From positions 1 through 27,912 of the forward strand of contig JAHIVS010000116.1 in assembly GCA_018816605.1 (NCBI GenBank): 27,912 nt of DNA. Reading direction: 5' to 3'. A program made the translations under genes and the position numbers. The notes beneath the pieces are model-generated. The model was not told the origin of the DNA. It ran no database searches and saw nothing but the letters and a program-made list of their open reading frames with translations. The DNA is from Pseudomonadota bacterium. Its GTDB lineage: Bacteria > Desulfobacterota > Desulfobacteria > Desulfobacterales > Desulfobacteraceae. The first letter of the stretch is position 1, and every line of letters begins with the position of its first letter. Positions 1-9,555 of the stretch are shown piece after piece.

Positions 1-2
1 GG

Positions 3-62
3 TTTTTTACTTCAGGCCGTTTATCTTCGGCTGATCCGGTAACCATGGGGAGAAACAGATGA
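3..62 (+). CDS. Possible 3' end of an upstream gene (partial)
   Basis: The frame beginning at base 3 stays open to a TGA at 60-62. This stop overlaps the sfsA start codon in an ATGA arrangement typical of coupled operon genes. Only about 19 codons are visible and no family can be recognised. A second frame also ends nearby (TAA at 40-42), so the assignment is weak. Confidence 0.2.
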   Translation, partial: FFTSGRLSSADPVTMGRNR

Positions 63-769
63 GCTATGAAGGATATGAATTGCCGCAACTGATGCACGGC
101 AGACTGGTGAGACGGTATAAACGGTTTCTGGCCGATGTGGAACTGGAGAACAAAAAGACGATTATAGCCCATTGTCCCAACTCCGGTTCCATGAAAGGAT
201 GTGCAGAGCCCGGGGCCCCTGTCTGGGTTTCCCAAAGCAATAATCCCAAGCGCAAACTGGGCTATACCTGGGAATTGATTCAGACAAAGGACTCCATGAT
301 CGGCGTCAATACCCAGGTGCCCAATCGGCTGGTCAAAGCCGCCATTGAGAACGGGCAGGTAACCGAACTGAATGCCTATCCCCAGGTAAGATCCGAAGTT
401 AAAACCAGCGCTCATACCCGGCTTGATCTGCTGCTGGAAAACGGGTCCGGGAAAAGCTGCTATGTGGAAATAAAAAATTGCACCCTGGTGGAAAAGGGCG
501 TGGCCATGTTTCCCGATGCCGTTACCGTCCGGGGGCAAAAACACCTGGATGAACTGGTCCGCCTGAAAAGGCAGGGGCACCGGGCCGTGATATTTTACCT
601 GATCCAGCGAATGGATGCCAGGGTTTTTACCCCGGCTGCCATGATTGACCCTTCCTATGCCCAAAAATTGAAAGATGCCGTGGCGAACGGGGTCGAAATA
701 GTGACCCGGGACACCTTTATTGACAAACGGATTATCCGGCTCCGCAATCCGGTGCCGGTCTGCCTGTAA
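59..769 (+). CDS. sfsA: SfsA family protein (sugar fermentation stimulation protein / nuclease)
   Basis: The 236-residue product has the usual SfsA length (about 230 residues) and the family's conserved blocks: PNSGSM near residue 41, PNRLV near 88, the YVEIKNCTL block near 135 and FPDAVTVRGQKH near 151. SfsA was first linked to maltose metabolism in E. coli. It has an OB-like N-terminal part and a restriction-nuclease-like C-terminal part, and the E-x-K in VEIKN matches such a metal-dependent nuclease core. The true physiological role is unsettled. The ATG is preceded by GGGGAGAAACAG, a good ribosome binding site. A possible upstream frame overlaps the start by 4 bases, so the gene may be the last of an operon that begins outside the window. 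Confidence 0.93.
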   Translation: MSYEGYELPQLMHGRLVRRYKRFLADVELENKKTIIAHCPNSGSMKGCAEPGAPVWVSQSNNPKRKLGYTWELIQTKDSMIGVNTQVPNRLVKAAIENGQVTELNAYPQVRSEVKTSAHTRLDLLLENGSGKSCYVEIKNCTLVEKGVAMFPDAVTVRGQKHLDELVRLKRQGHRAVIFYLIQRMDARVFTPAAMIDPSYAQKLKDAVANGVEIVTRDTFIDKRIIRLRNPVPVCL

Positions 770-821
770 GCGGCTGTGCCCTTTTTTTTCCAGGCAAAGC
801 CCAAAAAAAAAGAGGCCATTG

Positions 822-849
822 TTGACAATCTACCACTCTGTAGTATTTT
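822..849 (+). promoter_or_regulatory. Sigma-70-type promoter of the nifU-nifS-hdrCB operon, with internal inverted repeat
   Basis: TTGACA (822-827) is followed after 16 bases by TATTTT (844-849), about 80 bases upstream of the nifU ATG. The spacer holds the inverted repeat CTAC-N6-GTAG (830-843). A repressor there would block RNA polymerase. Rrf2-family regulators such as IscR often control Fe-S assembly operons, but no such gene lies in the window, so that link is inference. Confidence 0.55.
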
Positions 850-929
850 AGGACAAGACGTCGGCCCGGATGTTGACCGGATGTCGAAAACAGGTGAAAT
901 CCGGTGAATTTTGATTAAGGAGAGAACAT

Positions 930-1493
930 ATGTGGGATTACACAGACAAAGTAAAAGAACATTTCCTGCACCCCAGGAATGTGGGTGAATTGAAAGATGC
1001 CAATGCCATCGGAGAAACCGGTTCACTGAACTGCGGAGATGCATTGAAATTATATTTAAAGGTCAATGAAAACGAAAGAATCATTGAGGCCAGTTTTATG
1101 ACCTTTGGCTGTGCCAGCGCAGTGGCCTCTTCATCGGCCCTTACAGAGATCATCAAGGGGATGACCCTGGATGAAGCGGCAAAACTGACCAATGACGACA
1201 TTTCAGATTATCTGGGCGGATTGCCCAAGGCAAAAATGCATTGTTCGGTCATGGGTCAGTCGGCCCTTAAAAAAGCCATTGCCAATTTCAGAGGGGTTCA
1301 GATCCTTGCAAAACCCGGGCAGATGGTCTGCGAATGTTTTGATGTGACAGACCTTGAGATCATTGATGCGGTCAGGGCCAACGGGCTTGAAACCACAGAT
1401 GATGTGACCGATTACCTGAAAGCCGGCGGCGGATGCGGGCAGTGTCTGGACCGGATTGAACAGGTCATTGCATCTGCAAAGGCCAAAGGATAA
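930..1493 (+). CDS. nifU: NifU-like Fe-S cluster scaffold (IscU domain plus BFD-type [2Fe-2S] domain)
   Basis: The 187-residue product begins with an IscU-type scaffold domain (about 1-122). Its three cluster-assembly cysteines are C35 (NCGDAL), C61 (GCASA) and C105 (HCSVM). A BFD-like [2Fe-2S] domain follows with C134, C136, C169 and C172. The C-terminal Nfu domain of full NifU (about 280-310 residues) is absent, which is common in anaerobes. It builds transient clusters from sulfide supplied by a cysteine desulfurase, here encoded 6 bases downstream. AAGGAG precedes the ATG. The general Fe-S assembly role is inferred, since no nitrogenase gene is in view. Confidence 0.93.
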   Translation: MWDYTDKVKEHFLHPRNVGELKDANAIGETGSLNCGDALKLYLKVNENERIIEASFMTFGCASAVASSSALTEIIKGMTLDEAAKLTNDDISDYLGGLPKAKMHCSVMGQSALKKAIANFRGVQILAKPGQMVCECFDVTDLEIIDAVRANGLETTDDVTDYLKAGGGCGQCLDRIEQVIASAKAKG

Positions 1494-1499
1494 TATTCC

Positions 1500-2672
1500 A
1501 TGAAAATTATATACACGGACAACAATGCCACCACAAAGGTGGCAGACGAAGTCATTGAAGAGATGATGCCCTATTTTGGGGAGTTCTATGGGAATCCGTC
1601 TTCCATGCACACCTTTGGAGACCGGGTGGGCAAAAAGATAACCCAGGCGCGCAGGCATGTGGCGGATCTTATCCATGCGGACCCGGAAGAGATCGTGTTC
1701 ACCTCCTGTGGAACCGAAAGTGACAATGCCGCCGTTTATGCCGCCATCAGCGCCTTTCCCCAGAAAAAGCATCTGATCACATCTGCTGTGGAGCATCCGG
1801 CCATTAAAAATCTTTTTGCCCATCTTGCCAGGGAAAAGGGGTACAGGGTCACCTTTGTGCCGGTTGACAGACAAGGCCGGTTGAACACAGACATTTTATA
1901 TGACAGCATGTCCGATGATACGGCCTTAATTTCCCTCATGTGGGCAAACAATGAGACCGGCGTGATCTTTCCCATCGAACAGGTGGCCAAACGCGCCAAT
2001 GAACAAAAAATTTTATTTCACACCGATGCGGTCCAGGCCACCGGCAAGATAGAGATTGATGTGAAAAAGACGGGTGTGGATATGCTGTCATTGTCCGGCC
2101 ATAAAATTCACGCTCCTAAAGGCATTGGCGTTCTCTATGTCAAAAAGGGCCTTAAATTCTCTCCCTTGCTCATCGGCGGCCACCAGGAAGGCGGCCGCAG
2201 GGGCGGGACTGAAAATACCGCCTTTATCATCGGTCTTGGCAAGGCCTGCCAGATGGCCAAAGAAAACCTGGTCGTGATGAACACCCGGGTAAAAGAACTG
2301 CGAAACTATCTTGAATCCCAGCTGCTGGAGAAAATTGGTGGCACCTCGGTAAACGGCGAGCTGGACAACCGGCTGCCCAATACCCTGTCCATCGGGTTTG
2401 ATGCTGTTGAAGGAGAATCCATTCTGCTGCTGTTGGACCGGGACGGTATCTGCGCTTCCTCCGGATCCGCCTGTACCTCAGGTTCTCTGGATCCCTCCCA
2501 TGTGCTCATGGCCATGGAGGTTCCGTTTAAGTCAGCCCACGGCACCATCCGCTTTTCCCTGTCCCACTATAATACACAAGACGAGATGGATGCCATCGTC
2601 AGAAACCTGGTGCCGACCATTGAAAAGTTAAGGGCCATGTCCCCCTTCTGGAAAGACGGTAAAATGGTATGA
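1500..2672 (+). CDS. nifS: Cysteine desulfurase NifS/IscS family
   Basis: This PLP enzyme of 390 residues converts L-cysteine to L-alanine and passes persulfide sulfur to the NifU-like scaffold. Visible hallmarks are DNNATT at the N-terminus, the PLP lysine K202 in SGHKIHAPKG, H99 in the AVEHPAIK block, and the catalytic cysteine C325 in the SSGSACTSG loop. The long SACTSG loop marks group I (NifS/IscS) rather than group II (SufS). It starts 6 bases after nifU and its stop overlaps the next start in ATGA, so nifU, nifS and the HdrC-like gene are almost certainly co-transcribed. The cysteine synthesis operon lies just downstream on the opposite strand. Confidence 0.95.
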   Translation: MKIIYTDNNATTKVADEVIEEMMPYFGEFYGNPSSMHTFGDRVGKKITQARRHVADLIHADPEEIVFTSCGTESDNAAVYAAISAFPQKKHLITSAVEHPAIKNLFAHLAREKGYRVTFVPVDRQGRLNTDILYDSMSDDTALISLMWANNETGVIFPIEQVAKRANEQKILFHTDAVQATGKIEIDVKKTGVDMLSLSGHKIHAPKGIGVLYVKKGLKFSPLLIGGHQEGGRRGGTENTAFIIGLGKACQMAKENLVVMNTRVKELRNYLESQLLEKIGGTSVNGELDNRLPNTLSIGFDAVEGESILLLLDRDGICASSGSACTSGSLDPSHVLMAMEVPFKSAHGTIRFSLSHYNTQDEMDAIVRNLVPTIEKLRAMSPFWKDGKMV

Positions 2673-3229
2673 TCATATTAAAGAAAGGCCATGGGCAGTT
2701 GGCAAGAGAGGTCCAGGAAAGATCGGGGATCAATTTTAACGCCTGTCTCCATTGCCGGACCTGTACCAATGCCTGCCCTTTTGTGGCAGGCATGGACTAT
2801 CCCCCCAACGCCCTTTTGCGCCTGGTCCAGATGGGCATGGAACAAGAGGCCTTGGAATCATCCACCATTTGGGTCTGTGTGGGCTGCAACACCTGTTGCA
2901 GCTTCTGCCCCATGGCCATTGACATCCCTGCGGTCATGGACAGCCTTCGGGAAAAAGCATTGGCAGCGGGGGTGAAGATTGCAGAACCCGATATTGTCAG
3001 TTTCCACGACGAAGTTTTGAAGACCATTGAAAAATACGGCCGGACCCATAAACTTGAGATCATGATGCGCTACAAGCTCAAAAAAAGAGATTTTTTGAGC
3101 GATATGGGTGTGGGTCTGAAAATGCTGAAAAAAAGAAAGCTGGATTTGACCCCTTCCAGGATAAAGGACCAAAAGGCCCTTAAAAAGATATTCAAAAAAA
3201 ATAAGACAAAATTGATAGGCAATAGTTAA
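2669..3229 (+). CDS. HdrC-like protein with two [4Fe-4S] clusters
   Basis: The 186-residue product has two classical ferredoxin motifs of the form C-x2-C-x2-C-x3-C: C26/C29/C32/C36 and C70/C73/C76/C80, as in heterodisulfide reductase subunit C. HdrC passes electrons to the HdrB catalytic subunit, and an HdrB-like gene follows after 33 bases. The C-terminal third (from about 110) is rich in lysine and carries no further motif. No HdrA flavoprotein is present, so the electron source is unknown. The gene overlaps nifS by 4 bases. That coupling suggests a role in redox support of Fe-S or sulfur metabolism rather than methanogen-type disulfide reduction. This is inference. Confidence 0.85.
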   Translation: MIILKKGHGQLAREVQERSGINFNACLHCRTCTNACPFVAGMDYPPNALLRLVQMGMEQEALESSTIWVCVGCNTCCSFCPMAIDIPAVMDSLREKALAAGVKIAEPDIVSFHDEVLKTIEKYGRTHKLEIMMRYKLKKRDFLSDMGVGLKMLKKRKLDLTPSRIKDQKALKKIFKKNKTKLIGNS

Positions 3230-3262
3230 CCAATAAAGTATAGTTGCATAAGGATTGCTGCA

Positions 3263-4114
3263 ATGGGAAAGACCTCCTATTCCTTTTTCCCCGGATGTTC
3301 TCTCAAGGCATCGGGTCATGAAAACACACAGTCATTGTTGAAATTCTGCGACATGGTGGACATTGAACTTCAAGAACTTTCTGACTGGAATTGCTGCGGC
3401 TCTTCCTCCGCCCACAGTGTGAATCATGATGTGGCAAGGGATCTGCCCCTGCGAAACATTTCCCTTGTCCCCAGGGGGCAGGCCCTGCTCATCGCCTGTC
3501 CTTCCTGTCTGATTCGTTTGAAGCAGTCCTATTTGAAATTAAAAAGCGATGGGGATCTGCAAAAAAAATATGAACAGGATTGGGGCGTACCCTTTGACCC
3601 CACCCTTGAAATCATTCATTTTTTTGAATTGTTCAAACGGATTCAATTGAAAGCGTATATAAAGGACCCCACGACACGGCTGAAAGGGATTAAAGTGGCT
3701 CCCTATTATGGGTGTATGCTCTCCATGCCCCCGGATTTAAGACGGGAGCCCTCCCATTACGGACTCATGGAAGAGGCCTTGTCCAGCCTGGGAGCCGACG
3801 TGATTTCCTATGGATATGAGACCCAGTGCTGCGGTACCTATCTGTCTGTTGCCAAACCGAAATTGTCGGAACGGGTGGTCACCCAGATCATCTCCCGGGC
3901 CATGGATGCCGGAGCGGAGTGTCTTGTTACGGCCTGTGCCATGTGCCATCTCAACCTGGAGATCCGGTGCGCCCTTAAAAATCCCATTCCGGCCTTTCAC
4001 TTTTCAGAACTGCTGTCCATGGCCCTGGGGGCTGAGAATCAGAAAAAATGGTTTCCCAAGCACATCGTGGATCCCCTTCCTTTGTTAAAGCAAAGGGGAT
4101 TGCTTAAATCCTGA
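3263..4114 (+). CDS. HdrB-like protein with two CCG domains
   Basis: The 283-residue product matches heterodisulfide reductase subunit B in length and layout. Two complete CCG motifs are visible: C12, C44-C45, C79/C82 and C151, C189-C190, C225/C228. In HdrB these bind the two non-cubane [4Fe-4S] clusters that cleave disulfides. All ten cysteines are intact, so catalysis on a disulfide or related sulfur substrate is plausible. The substrate is not deducible: HdrBC-like pairs serve in many sulfate reducers. It is the last gene of the nifU-nifS-hdrC-hdrB cluster and converges with cysK 14 bases away; no strong terminator hairpin was seen in the short gap. Confidence 0.88.
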   Translation: MGKTSYSFFPGCSLKASGHENTQSLLKFCDMVDIELQELSDWNCCGSSSAHSVNHDVARDLPLRNISLVPRGQALLIACPSCLIRLKQSYLKLKSDGDLQKKYEQDWGVPFDPTLEIIHFFELFKRIQLKAYIKDPTTRLKGIKVAPYYGCMLSMPPDLRREPSHYGLMEEALSSLGADVISYGYETQCCGTYLSVAKPKLSERVVTQIISRAMDAGAECLVTACAMCHLNLEIRCALKNPIPAFHFSELLSMALGAENQKKWFPKHIVDPLPLLKQRGLLKS

Positions 4115-4128
4115 TGCCGCGCTCCTGA

Positions 4129-5029
4129 TCAGATGGCGAACAGATCGGTGCTCAGATAGCGTTCTCCCGTGTCGCAGACAATAAAGACAATGGTCTTGCC
4201 CGGGTTTTCCCCTGCCACTTGTTTGGCGGCGTGGAAGGCGGCACCCGATGAAATCCCGCAGAGAATCCCGTGGTCTTTTGCCAGCTGTTTTGAACCGGCA
4301 AAGGCATCTGGGGATTCAACCTTGACAATCTTATCAAGGATGGCGGTGTTTAAATTTTTCGGAATAAAGCCTGCGCCGATGCCCTGGATCTTGTGGGGGC
4401 CGGGGGCGCCTCCTGAGATAACCGGTGAGTCGGAAGGCTCCACGGCAACGGACAGGAGCCGGGGGTTTTTTTGCTTCAGGAATTCAGAGACCCCGGTGAT
4501 GGTGCCGCCGGTGCCCACGCCGGCCACAAAAATATCAACTTTGCCCTGGCAGGCATCCCAGATTTCTGGCCCCGTGGTGCGGCGGTGGATTTCAGGATTT
4601 GCAGGATTTGAAAACTGATCGGGCATATAGGCATTGGCCGTGGTTTCCACAATTTTTTTGGCTTCTGCAATGGCGCCTTTCATTCCCTTAGCCCCGGTGG
4701 TCAATACCAGTTTTGCCCCCAAATGCCTCAGCAATTGCTGGCGTTCGGAACTCATGGTCTCGGGCATGGTTAAGACCAATTTCAAATTGTGCACCCTTGC
4801 CACAAAGGCCAGGGCAATCCCGGTATTGCCCGAAGTCGGTTCCACAATGGTGGTGTTGTCGGTGATTTTTCCTGTTTTGATGCCATCTTCGATCATGGCA
4901 AGTCCGATGCGGTCTTTGACACTGGACATGGGGTTAAAATACTCCAGTTTGCCATACAGGGATGCCCCGCATTCCCTGGAGGCTTTTTCCAGAAAGACCA
5001 GGGGGGTGTTGCCGCAGGCTTTTGTGATA

Positions 5030-5046
<17 letters not shown>
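4129..5046 (-). CDS. cysK: Cysteine synthase (O-acetylserine sulfhydrylase)
   Basis: This PLP enzyme makes L-cysteine from O-acetyl-L-serine and sulfide. With the ATG at 5046 it has 305 residues, close to the family norm. The PLP lysine is K44 in NPMSSVKDRIG, and the PTSGNTGIA, GTGGTITG and GISSGAA blocks are all present. An in-frame start at 5079 would add 11 residues, but AAGGAAG stands just upstream of the 5046 ATG and the family begins there. The gene overlaps the end of cysE by 17 bases and is the third gene of the regulator-cysE-cysK operon. In a sulfide-producing organism this step fixes sulfide directly and supplies the NifS substrate. Confidence 0.95.
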
Positions 5047-6005
<959 letters not shown>

Positions 6006-6013
<8 letters not shown>

Positions 6014-6410
6014 TGGTTACAATCCCCTTCTCATCTTCAAAAAAACTTATGAAAACAATGCAGGTTCTGCATTCTTCCATCTTGTTTGCCCATGAATTAT
6101 GGGCCTCTCCGCTGCATTTTGTTCCATTGATGAACCAGCACAAATCGCCTGACTTGAATTCCCAGGCCGGGCATTTGGCCAGTTTGTTCGCCGGGCATTT
6201 CTGGATATCCCAGCACTTCTTATTGGGCTTTCCGCCGTTGATAAACCGAGACACAAGAAAAAGAAGCTGGCGCTCAACATGGTGGGGAATCTTTCGCCAT
6301 CCCTGTTCATAACTGTGGATCGCCTTTATGGAAATACCGAGAAGCTGGGCCAGCTCTTTCTGGGTTTTTGTCAGTCGTGATCTGACCTCTTTAAAGTGAC
6401 TGCTGTCCAT
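6006..6410 (-). CDS. XRE-type HTH regulator with C-terminal Cys-rich (two-CW-like) domain
   Basis: With the ATG at 6410 the product has 134 residues. Residues 7-50 form an XRE helix-turn-helix (TQKELAQLLGISIKAIHSYEQGWRKIP). The C-terminal half is cysteine-rich: CWDIQKCPANKLAKCPAW, then LCWFINGTKC and a final CRTC. This CW...CP...CPAW...CW pattern recurs in Desulfobacterota proteins and probably binds metal or an Fe-S cluster. A TTG at 6425 could add five residues, but GAGAAAG lies between the two starts and favours the ATG. It is the first gene of the operon with cysE and cysK and is likely their regulator, perhaps autoregulated through repeats in its own promoter. The sensed signal is unknown. 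Confidence 0.85.
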
Positions 6411-6455
6411 GGTTGTCTTTCTCAAATTTTAAATGGTATAATGGTAAATAAGAAG

Positions 6456-6484
6456 AACATATACCACAAAGTGGGGGCTGTCAA
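6456..6484 (-). promoter_or_regulatory. Sigma-70-type promoter of the regulator-cysE-cysK operon
   Basis: On the minus strand a perfect TTGACA (6484-6479) is followed by 17 bases and TATGTT (6461-6456), 46 bases upstream of the regulator ATG. The spacer contains the inverted repeat CCAC-TTT-GTGG. A second pair of arms, TGGTATA (6434-6440) and TATACCA (6460-6466), flanks the -10 box. These are candidate operators for the XRE protein. Confidence 0.6.
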
Positions 6485-6617
6485 TGCACAAATCCCTGTT
6501 ATCGTTTAGATCAAAAGCCCTATTTCCGTGACAAAATAAATTTCATGCCACTGGTTGACGGAAAGTTTAATCGCATTACTTTATGCATTATTTAATAAAT
6601 AATAATATGAGGAAAAT

Positions 6618-9206
6618 ATGAAATTTGATAAATTGACCACGAAATCCCAGGAATTGCTCCAGTTAGCCCATGACCTGGCCGACCGGATGAATCACCAGGC
6701 CATTGAGCCCCTCCATTTCTTAGATGCCATGCTGGAAGACGACCAGGGGGTGGTTCTCTCGATTTTAAGGAAAATAGGGGGGATGCCCCTGGGTCTGCAA
6801 AAGGATGTGTCTGCCGACCTGGATAAATTGGTCCGGGTCACGGGCGGGGCAGAACGGTACCTGTCCCAGGAAAGCCGGAAGATGCTGGATGCAGCCTTTG
6901 ACGAGGCCCGGAAAATGAAGGATCAGTATACGAGTCTGGAACATATTCTTCTGGCAATGACCCAGATAAAAGGCGGCGTTGCCCGGCTTTTAAACAGCCA
7001 CGGGGTGACAAAGGAGGCCATTCTCACCGTTTTAAAGGATATTCGGGGCAACCAGAGTGTGATGGATCAGAACCCGGAGGAAAAATACCAGGCCCTGGAA
7101 AAATTTGGCCGGGACCTGACCCATCTGGCCCGGACCGGGAAACTGGACCCGGTGATCGGCCGGGATGAAGAAATCCGGCGCATCGTCCAGGTATTGTCGA
7201 GAAGACGGAAAAACAATCCGGTTCTCATCGGGGAGCCGGGTGTCGGAAAGACCGCCATTGTGGAGGGTCTGGCCCAGAGAATCGTGGAAGGGGATGTGCC
7301 CGATTCCCTGAAGAACCGGCGGGTGGTGGCCCTGGACATGGGGGCCCTTCTGGCCGGTGCCAAGTTCAGGGGGGAATTTGAGGAGCGCCTCAAGGCCGTG
7401 CTTAAGGAAGTGGAGGCTGCCGAAGGAGAGGTGGTCCTGTTTATTGATGAATTGCACACGGTGGTGGGAGCCGGTGCTGCCGAAGGGTCTGTGGATGCTT
7501 CCAATATGCTCAAACCCGCCCTTGCCAGGGGAACCCTGCGGTGCGTGGGGGCCACCACCCTGGACGAATACCGCAAGTATATTGAAAAGGATGCAGCCCT
7601 GGAAAGACGGTTCCAGCAGGTGCTGACCCGGGAGCCCACCATTGAGGACACCATTTCCATTCTCAGGGGGCTGAAGGAAAAATACGAGGTCCACCACGGG
7701 ATCCGCATCAAGGATGCTGCCCTTGTGGCTGCCGCCACCCTGTCCAACCGGTATATAACGGATCGGTTTCTGCCGGACAAGGCCGTGGACCTCATTGATG
7801 AGTGTGCCTCCCGCCTGCGCATTGAAATTGATTCCATGCCCCGGGCCATTGACGAGATCCGGCGGAAAATTACCCAGCTCCAGATAGAGCGCCAGGCCCT
7901 GCTCAAGGAAAAGGATCCGATATCCAGGGGGCGCCTTGAAACCTTGGAAAAGACTATTGCGGCCTTGGAAGAGGAGATCCGGCCCTTGAAACTTCACTGG
8001 GACAGCGAAAAACAATTGATACAGAAAATATCCGGTATCCGGGAAGAGATTGACAAAGGCCAGACAGCAGCCCAGGTTGCGGAAAGAAACGGAGACCTGG
8101 AACAGGTGGCCAAGCTTCGCTACGGCACCATCGCCCAGCTCAACCGGGATCTGGAAGACCGGAAAAAAGCACTTGCCGAGCTCCAGAAGACCCGGAAAAT
8201 GCTCAAAGAGGATGTGGATGAAGCAGATGTGGCCGAAGTGGTCTCCTCCTGGACCCAGATCCCGGTATCCAAAATGCTCCAGGGCGAACAGGAAAAACTG
8301 ATTCACATGGAAGGCCATATTAAAAAAAGGGTGGTCGGCCAGGCAACGGCCATTGATGCTGTCTCCAATGCGGTCCGGAGGGCAAGGTCAGGGCTTGGGC
8401 CAGAGGACCGTCCCATCGGCACCTTTATTTTCATGGGACCCACGGGCGTGGGCAAGACCGAGCTTGCCAAGTCCCTGGCAGCGTTTATGTTTGATTCCCC
8501 TGATGCCATGGTGCGGGTGGACATGTCCGAATACATGGAAAAACATTCCGTGGCAAGGCTCATCGGCGCCCCTCCCGGATATGTGGGATATGATGAAGGC
8601 GGCTTGCTGACCGAGGCGGTGAGGCGGCGGCCCTATTGCGTAATTTTATTCGACGAGATTGAAAAAGCCCATCCTGACATTTTTAATGTTCTGCTCCAGG
8701 TATTGGATGACGGCAGGATGACGGACGGCCAGGGGAGAACCGTAAATTTTAAAAATACCATTATTATCATGACCTCCAATGTGGGCTCCCGGTATCTCTT
8801 GGAGGCCGGCTCTGCGGGTATCACCCAAAAAGAGTTGGACCAGGGTATTGAACAGGCGCTGAAAGAGGCGTTTCGGCCGGAATTTTTAAACCGGATCGAC
8901 GAGATCATCACCTTCCACAGTCTGACCCGGGAAAATATAATGGATATTGCGGCCATCCAGATCGCGGCCCTGAACAAGCGGCTTTCCGCCAGGGACCTTT
9001 CCATCCAGGTGGATGGGGACGCCATGGCCTATCTGGCCGGAAAAGGCTATGACCCCGGGTTTGGTGCCCGGCCTCTGAAACGAATCATCCAGCAGGAAAT
9101 AGAAAATCCCTTGTCCATGGCGGTTCTCAAAGGAAATTTCCAAAAAGGGGACAGGGTTCGTTTCTGCCTGGACACTTCGGGCCAGGGTCTCAAACTGGTC
9201 CTGTAG
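6618..9206 (+). CDS. clpB: ATP-dependent disaggregase ClpB
   Basis: The 862-residue product has the full ClpB layout. Two Clp_N repeats span about 1-145. The first AAA+ domain has Walker A GEPGVGKT at 205-212 and Walker B LFIDELHT. The coiled-coil M domain covers about 400-530. The second AAA+ domain has GPTGVGKT near 606-613 and VILFDEIEK. The C-terminal D2-small domain follows (GFGARPLKR). The M domain distinguishes it from ClpA and ClpC. With DnaK it rescues aggregated proteins in the cytosol. Upstream I see TTGACG at 6555-6560 but no convincing -10 box, and no CIRCE element, so heat control cannot be judged. A strong terminator follows directly, so it is probably monocistronic. Confidence 0.98.
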   Translation: MKFDKLTTKSQELLQLAHDLADRMNHQAIEPLHFLDAMLEDDQGVVLSILRKIGGMPLGLQKDVSADLDKLVRVTGGAERYLSQESRKMLDAAFDEARKMKDQYTSLEHILLAMTQIKGGVARLLNSHGVTKEAILTVLKDIRGNQSVMDQNPEEKYQALEKFGRDLTHLARTGKLDPVIGRDEEIRRIVQVLSRRRKNNPVLIGEPGVGKTAIVEGLAQRIVEGDVPDSLKNRRVVALDMGALLAGAKFRGEFEERLKAVLKEVEAAEGEVVLFIDELHTVVGAGAAEGSVDASNMLKPALARGTLRCVGATTLDEYRKYIEKDAALERRFQQVLTREPTIEDTISILRGLKEKYEVHHGIRIKDAALVAAATLSNRYITDRFLPDKAVDLIDECASRLRIEIDSMPRAIDEIRRKITQLQIERQALLKEKDPISRGRLETLEKTIAALEEEIRPLKLHWDSEKQLIQKISGIREEIDKGQTAAQVAERNGDLEQVAKLRYGTIAQLNRDLEDRKKALAELQKTRKMLKEDVDEADVAEVVSSWTQIPVSKMLQGEQEKLIHMEGHIKKRVVGQATAIDAVSNAVRRARSGLGPEDRPIGTFIFMGPTGVGKTELAKSLAAFMFDSPDAMVRVDMSEYMEKHSVARLIGAPPGYVGYDEGGLLTEAVRRRPYCVILFDEIEKAHPDIFNVLLQVLDDGRMTDGQGRTVNFKNTIIIMTSNVGSRYLLEAGSAGITQKELDQGIEQALKEAFRPEFLNRIDEIITFHSLTRENIMDIAAIQIAALNKRLSARDLSIQVDGDAMAYLAGKGYDPGFGARPLKRIIQQEIENPLSMAVLKGNFQKGDRVRFCLDTSGQGLKLVL

Positions 9207-9215
9207 GCCCCGCAC

Positions 9216-9257
9216 CACAAAAGCCCCCCTTGGTTTGAACCAAGGGGGGCTTTTGTG
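9216..9257 (+). terminator. Rho-independent terminator after clpB
   Basis: Two perfectly complementary 20-base arms (9216-9235 and 9238-9257) flank a 2-base centre. The GC core is GCCCCCCTTGG/CCAAGGGGGGC, with A-tract and T-tract on the two sides, so it could work in either direction. It begins 9 bases after the clpB stop. Confidence 0.85.
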
Positions 9258-9259
9258 TT

Positions 9260-9283
9260 TAAAATGGGGTCTAAAATGGGGTC
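9260..9283 (+). repeat. Tandem direct repeat, two copies of a 12-mer
   Basis: TAAAATGGGGTC occurs twice without a gap (9260-9271 and 9272-9283) and is followed by AGGC. A TGGGGTCAG-like core is familiar to me from intergenic repeats in Deltaproteobacteria, but I cannot confirm a family here. It may mark a repeat remnant. Confidence 0.6.
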
Positions 9284-9545
9284 AGGCTTTCTTTATTGGG
9301 TTTTGTTCAGTCCGAAATATGGAATAACCGACATACACAGCGTCAAAGGTCTTTTTTCAAGCTCCGGTACACGATTGTGAAATTGAGGCACAAATGAAAG
9401 CACTCGCTAATTGTTTATGAGATTAAGATAATTCATGGTATTGATTAAAAAATATCCGATGAGAAGATGATGCAGGATCAAAGATATTTAAAAAAACGGT
9501 CATAGGGATCTGTAATTGTTTTTCCGGAGCAGTCTACTCAAAAAC
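9284..9545. other. Gene-free stretch between clpB and the ATC-hydrolase-like gene
   Basis: The stretch is AT-rich and holds no convincing gene, hairpin or RNA in any frame. A short open frame across about 9284-9380 resembles no family I know. No clear promoter for the downstream gene could be assigned. Confidence 0.4.
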
Positions 9546-9552
9546 AGGAGGG
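9546..9552 (+). promoter_or_regulatory. Ribosome binding site pointing to a GTT codon
   Basis: AGGAGGG is a strong Shine-Dalgarno sequence. At a normal 5-base spacing from AGGAG it points to GTT at 9556-9558, in frame with the ATC-hydrolase-like protein. GTT is one base away from the start codon GTG. Confidence 0.45.
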
Positions 9553-9555
9553 AAC

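Noticed and set aside
6555..6600. clpB promoter starting with TTGACG
   Set aside because: No acceptable -10 box occurs at 16-18 bases, so it was not listed as a feature.
7032..8318. 428-codon open frame antisense to clpB
   Set aside because: It lies wholly inside clpB, has low-complexity composition and no family-like sequence, and reflects the codon pattern of the real gene.
9387..9401. Sigma-54-like GGCAC...AAAGC sequence
   Set aside because: GG and GC are 11 bases apart instead of 10, which is not tolerated by sigma-54.
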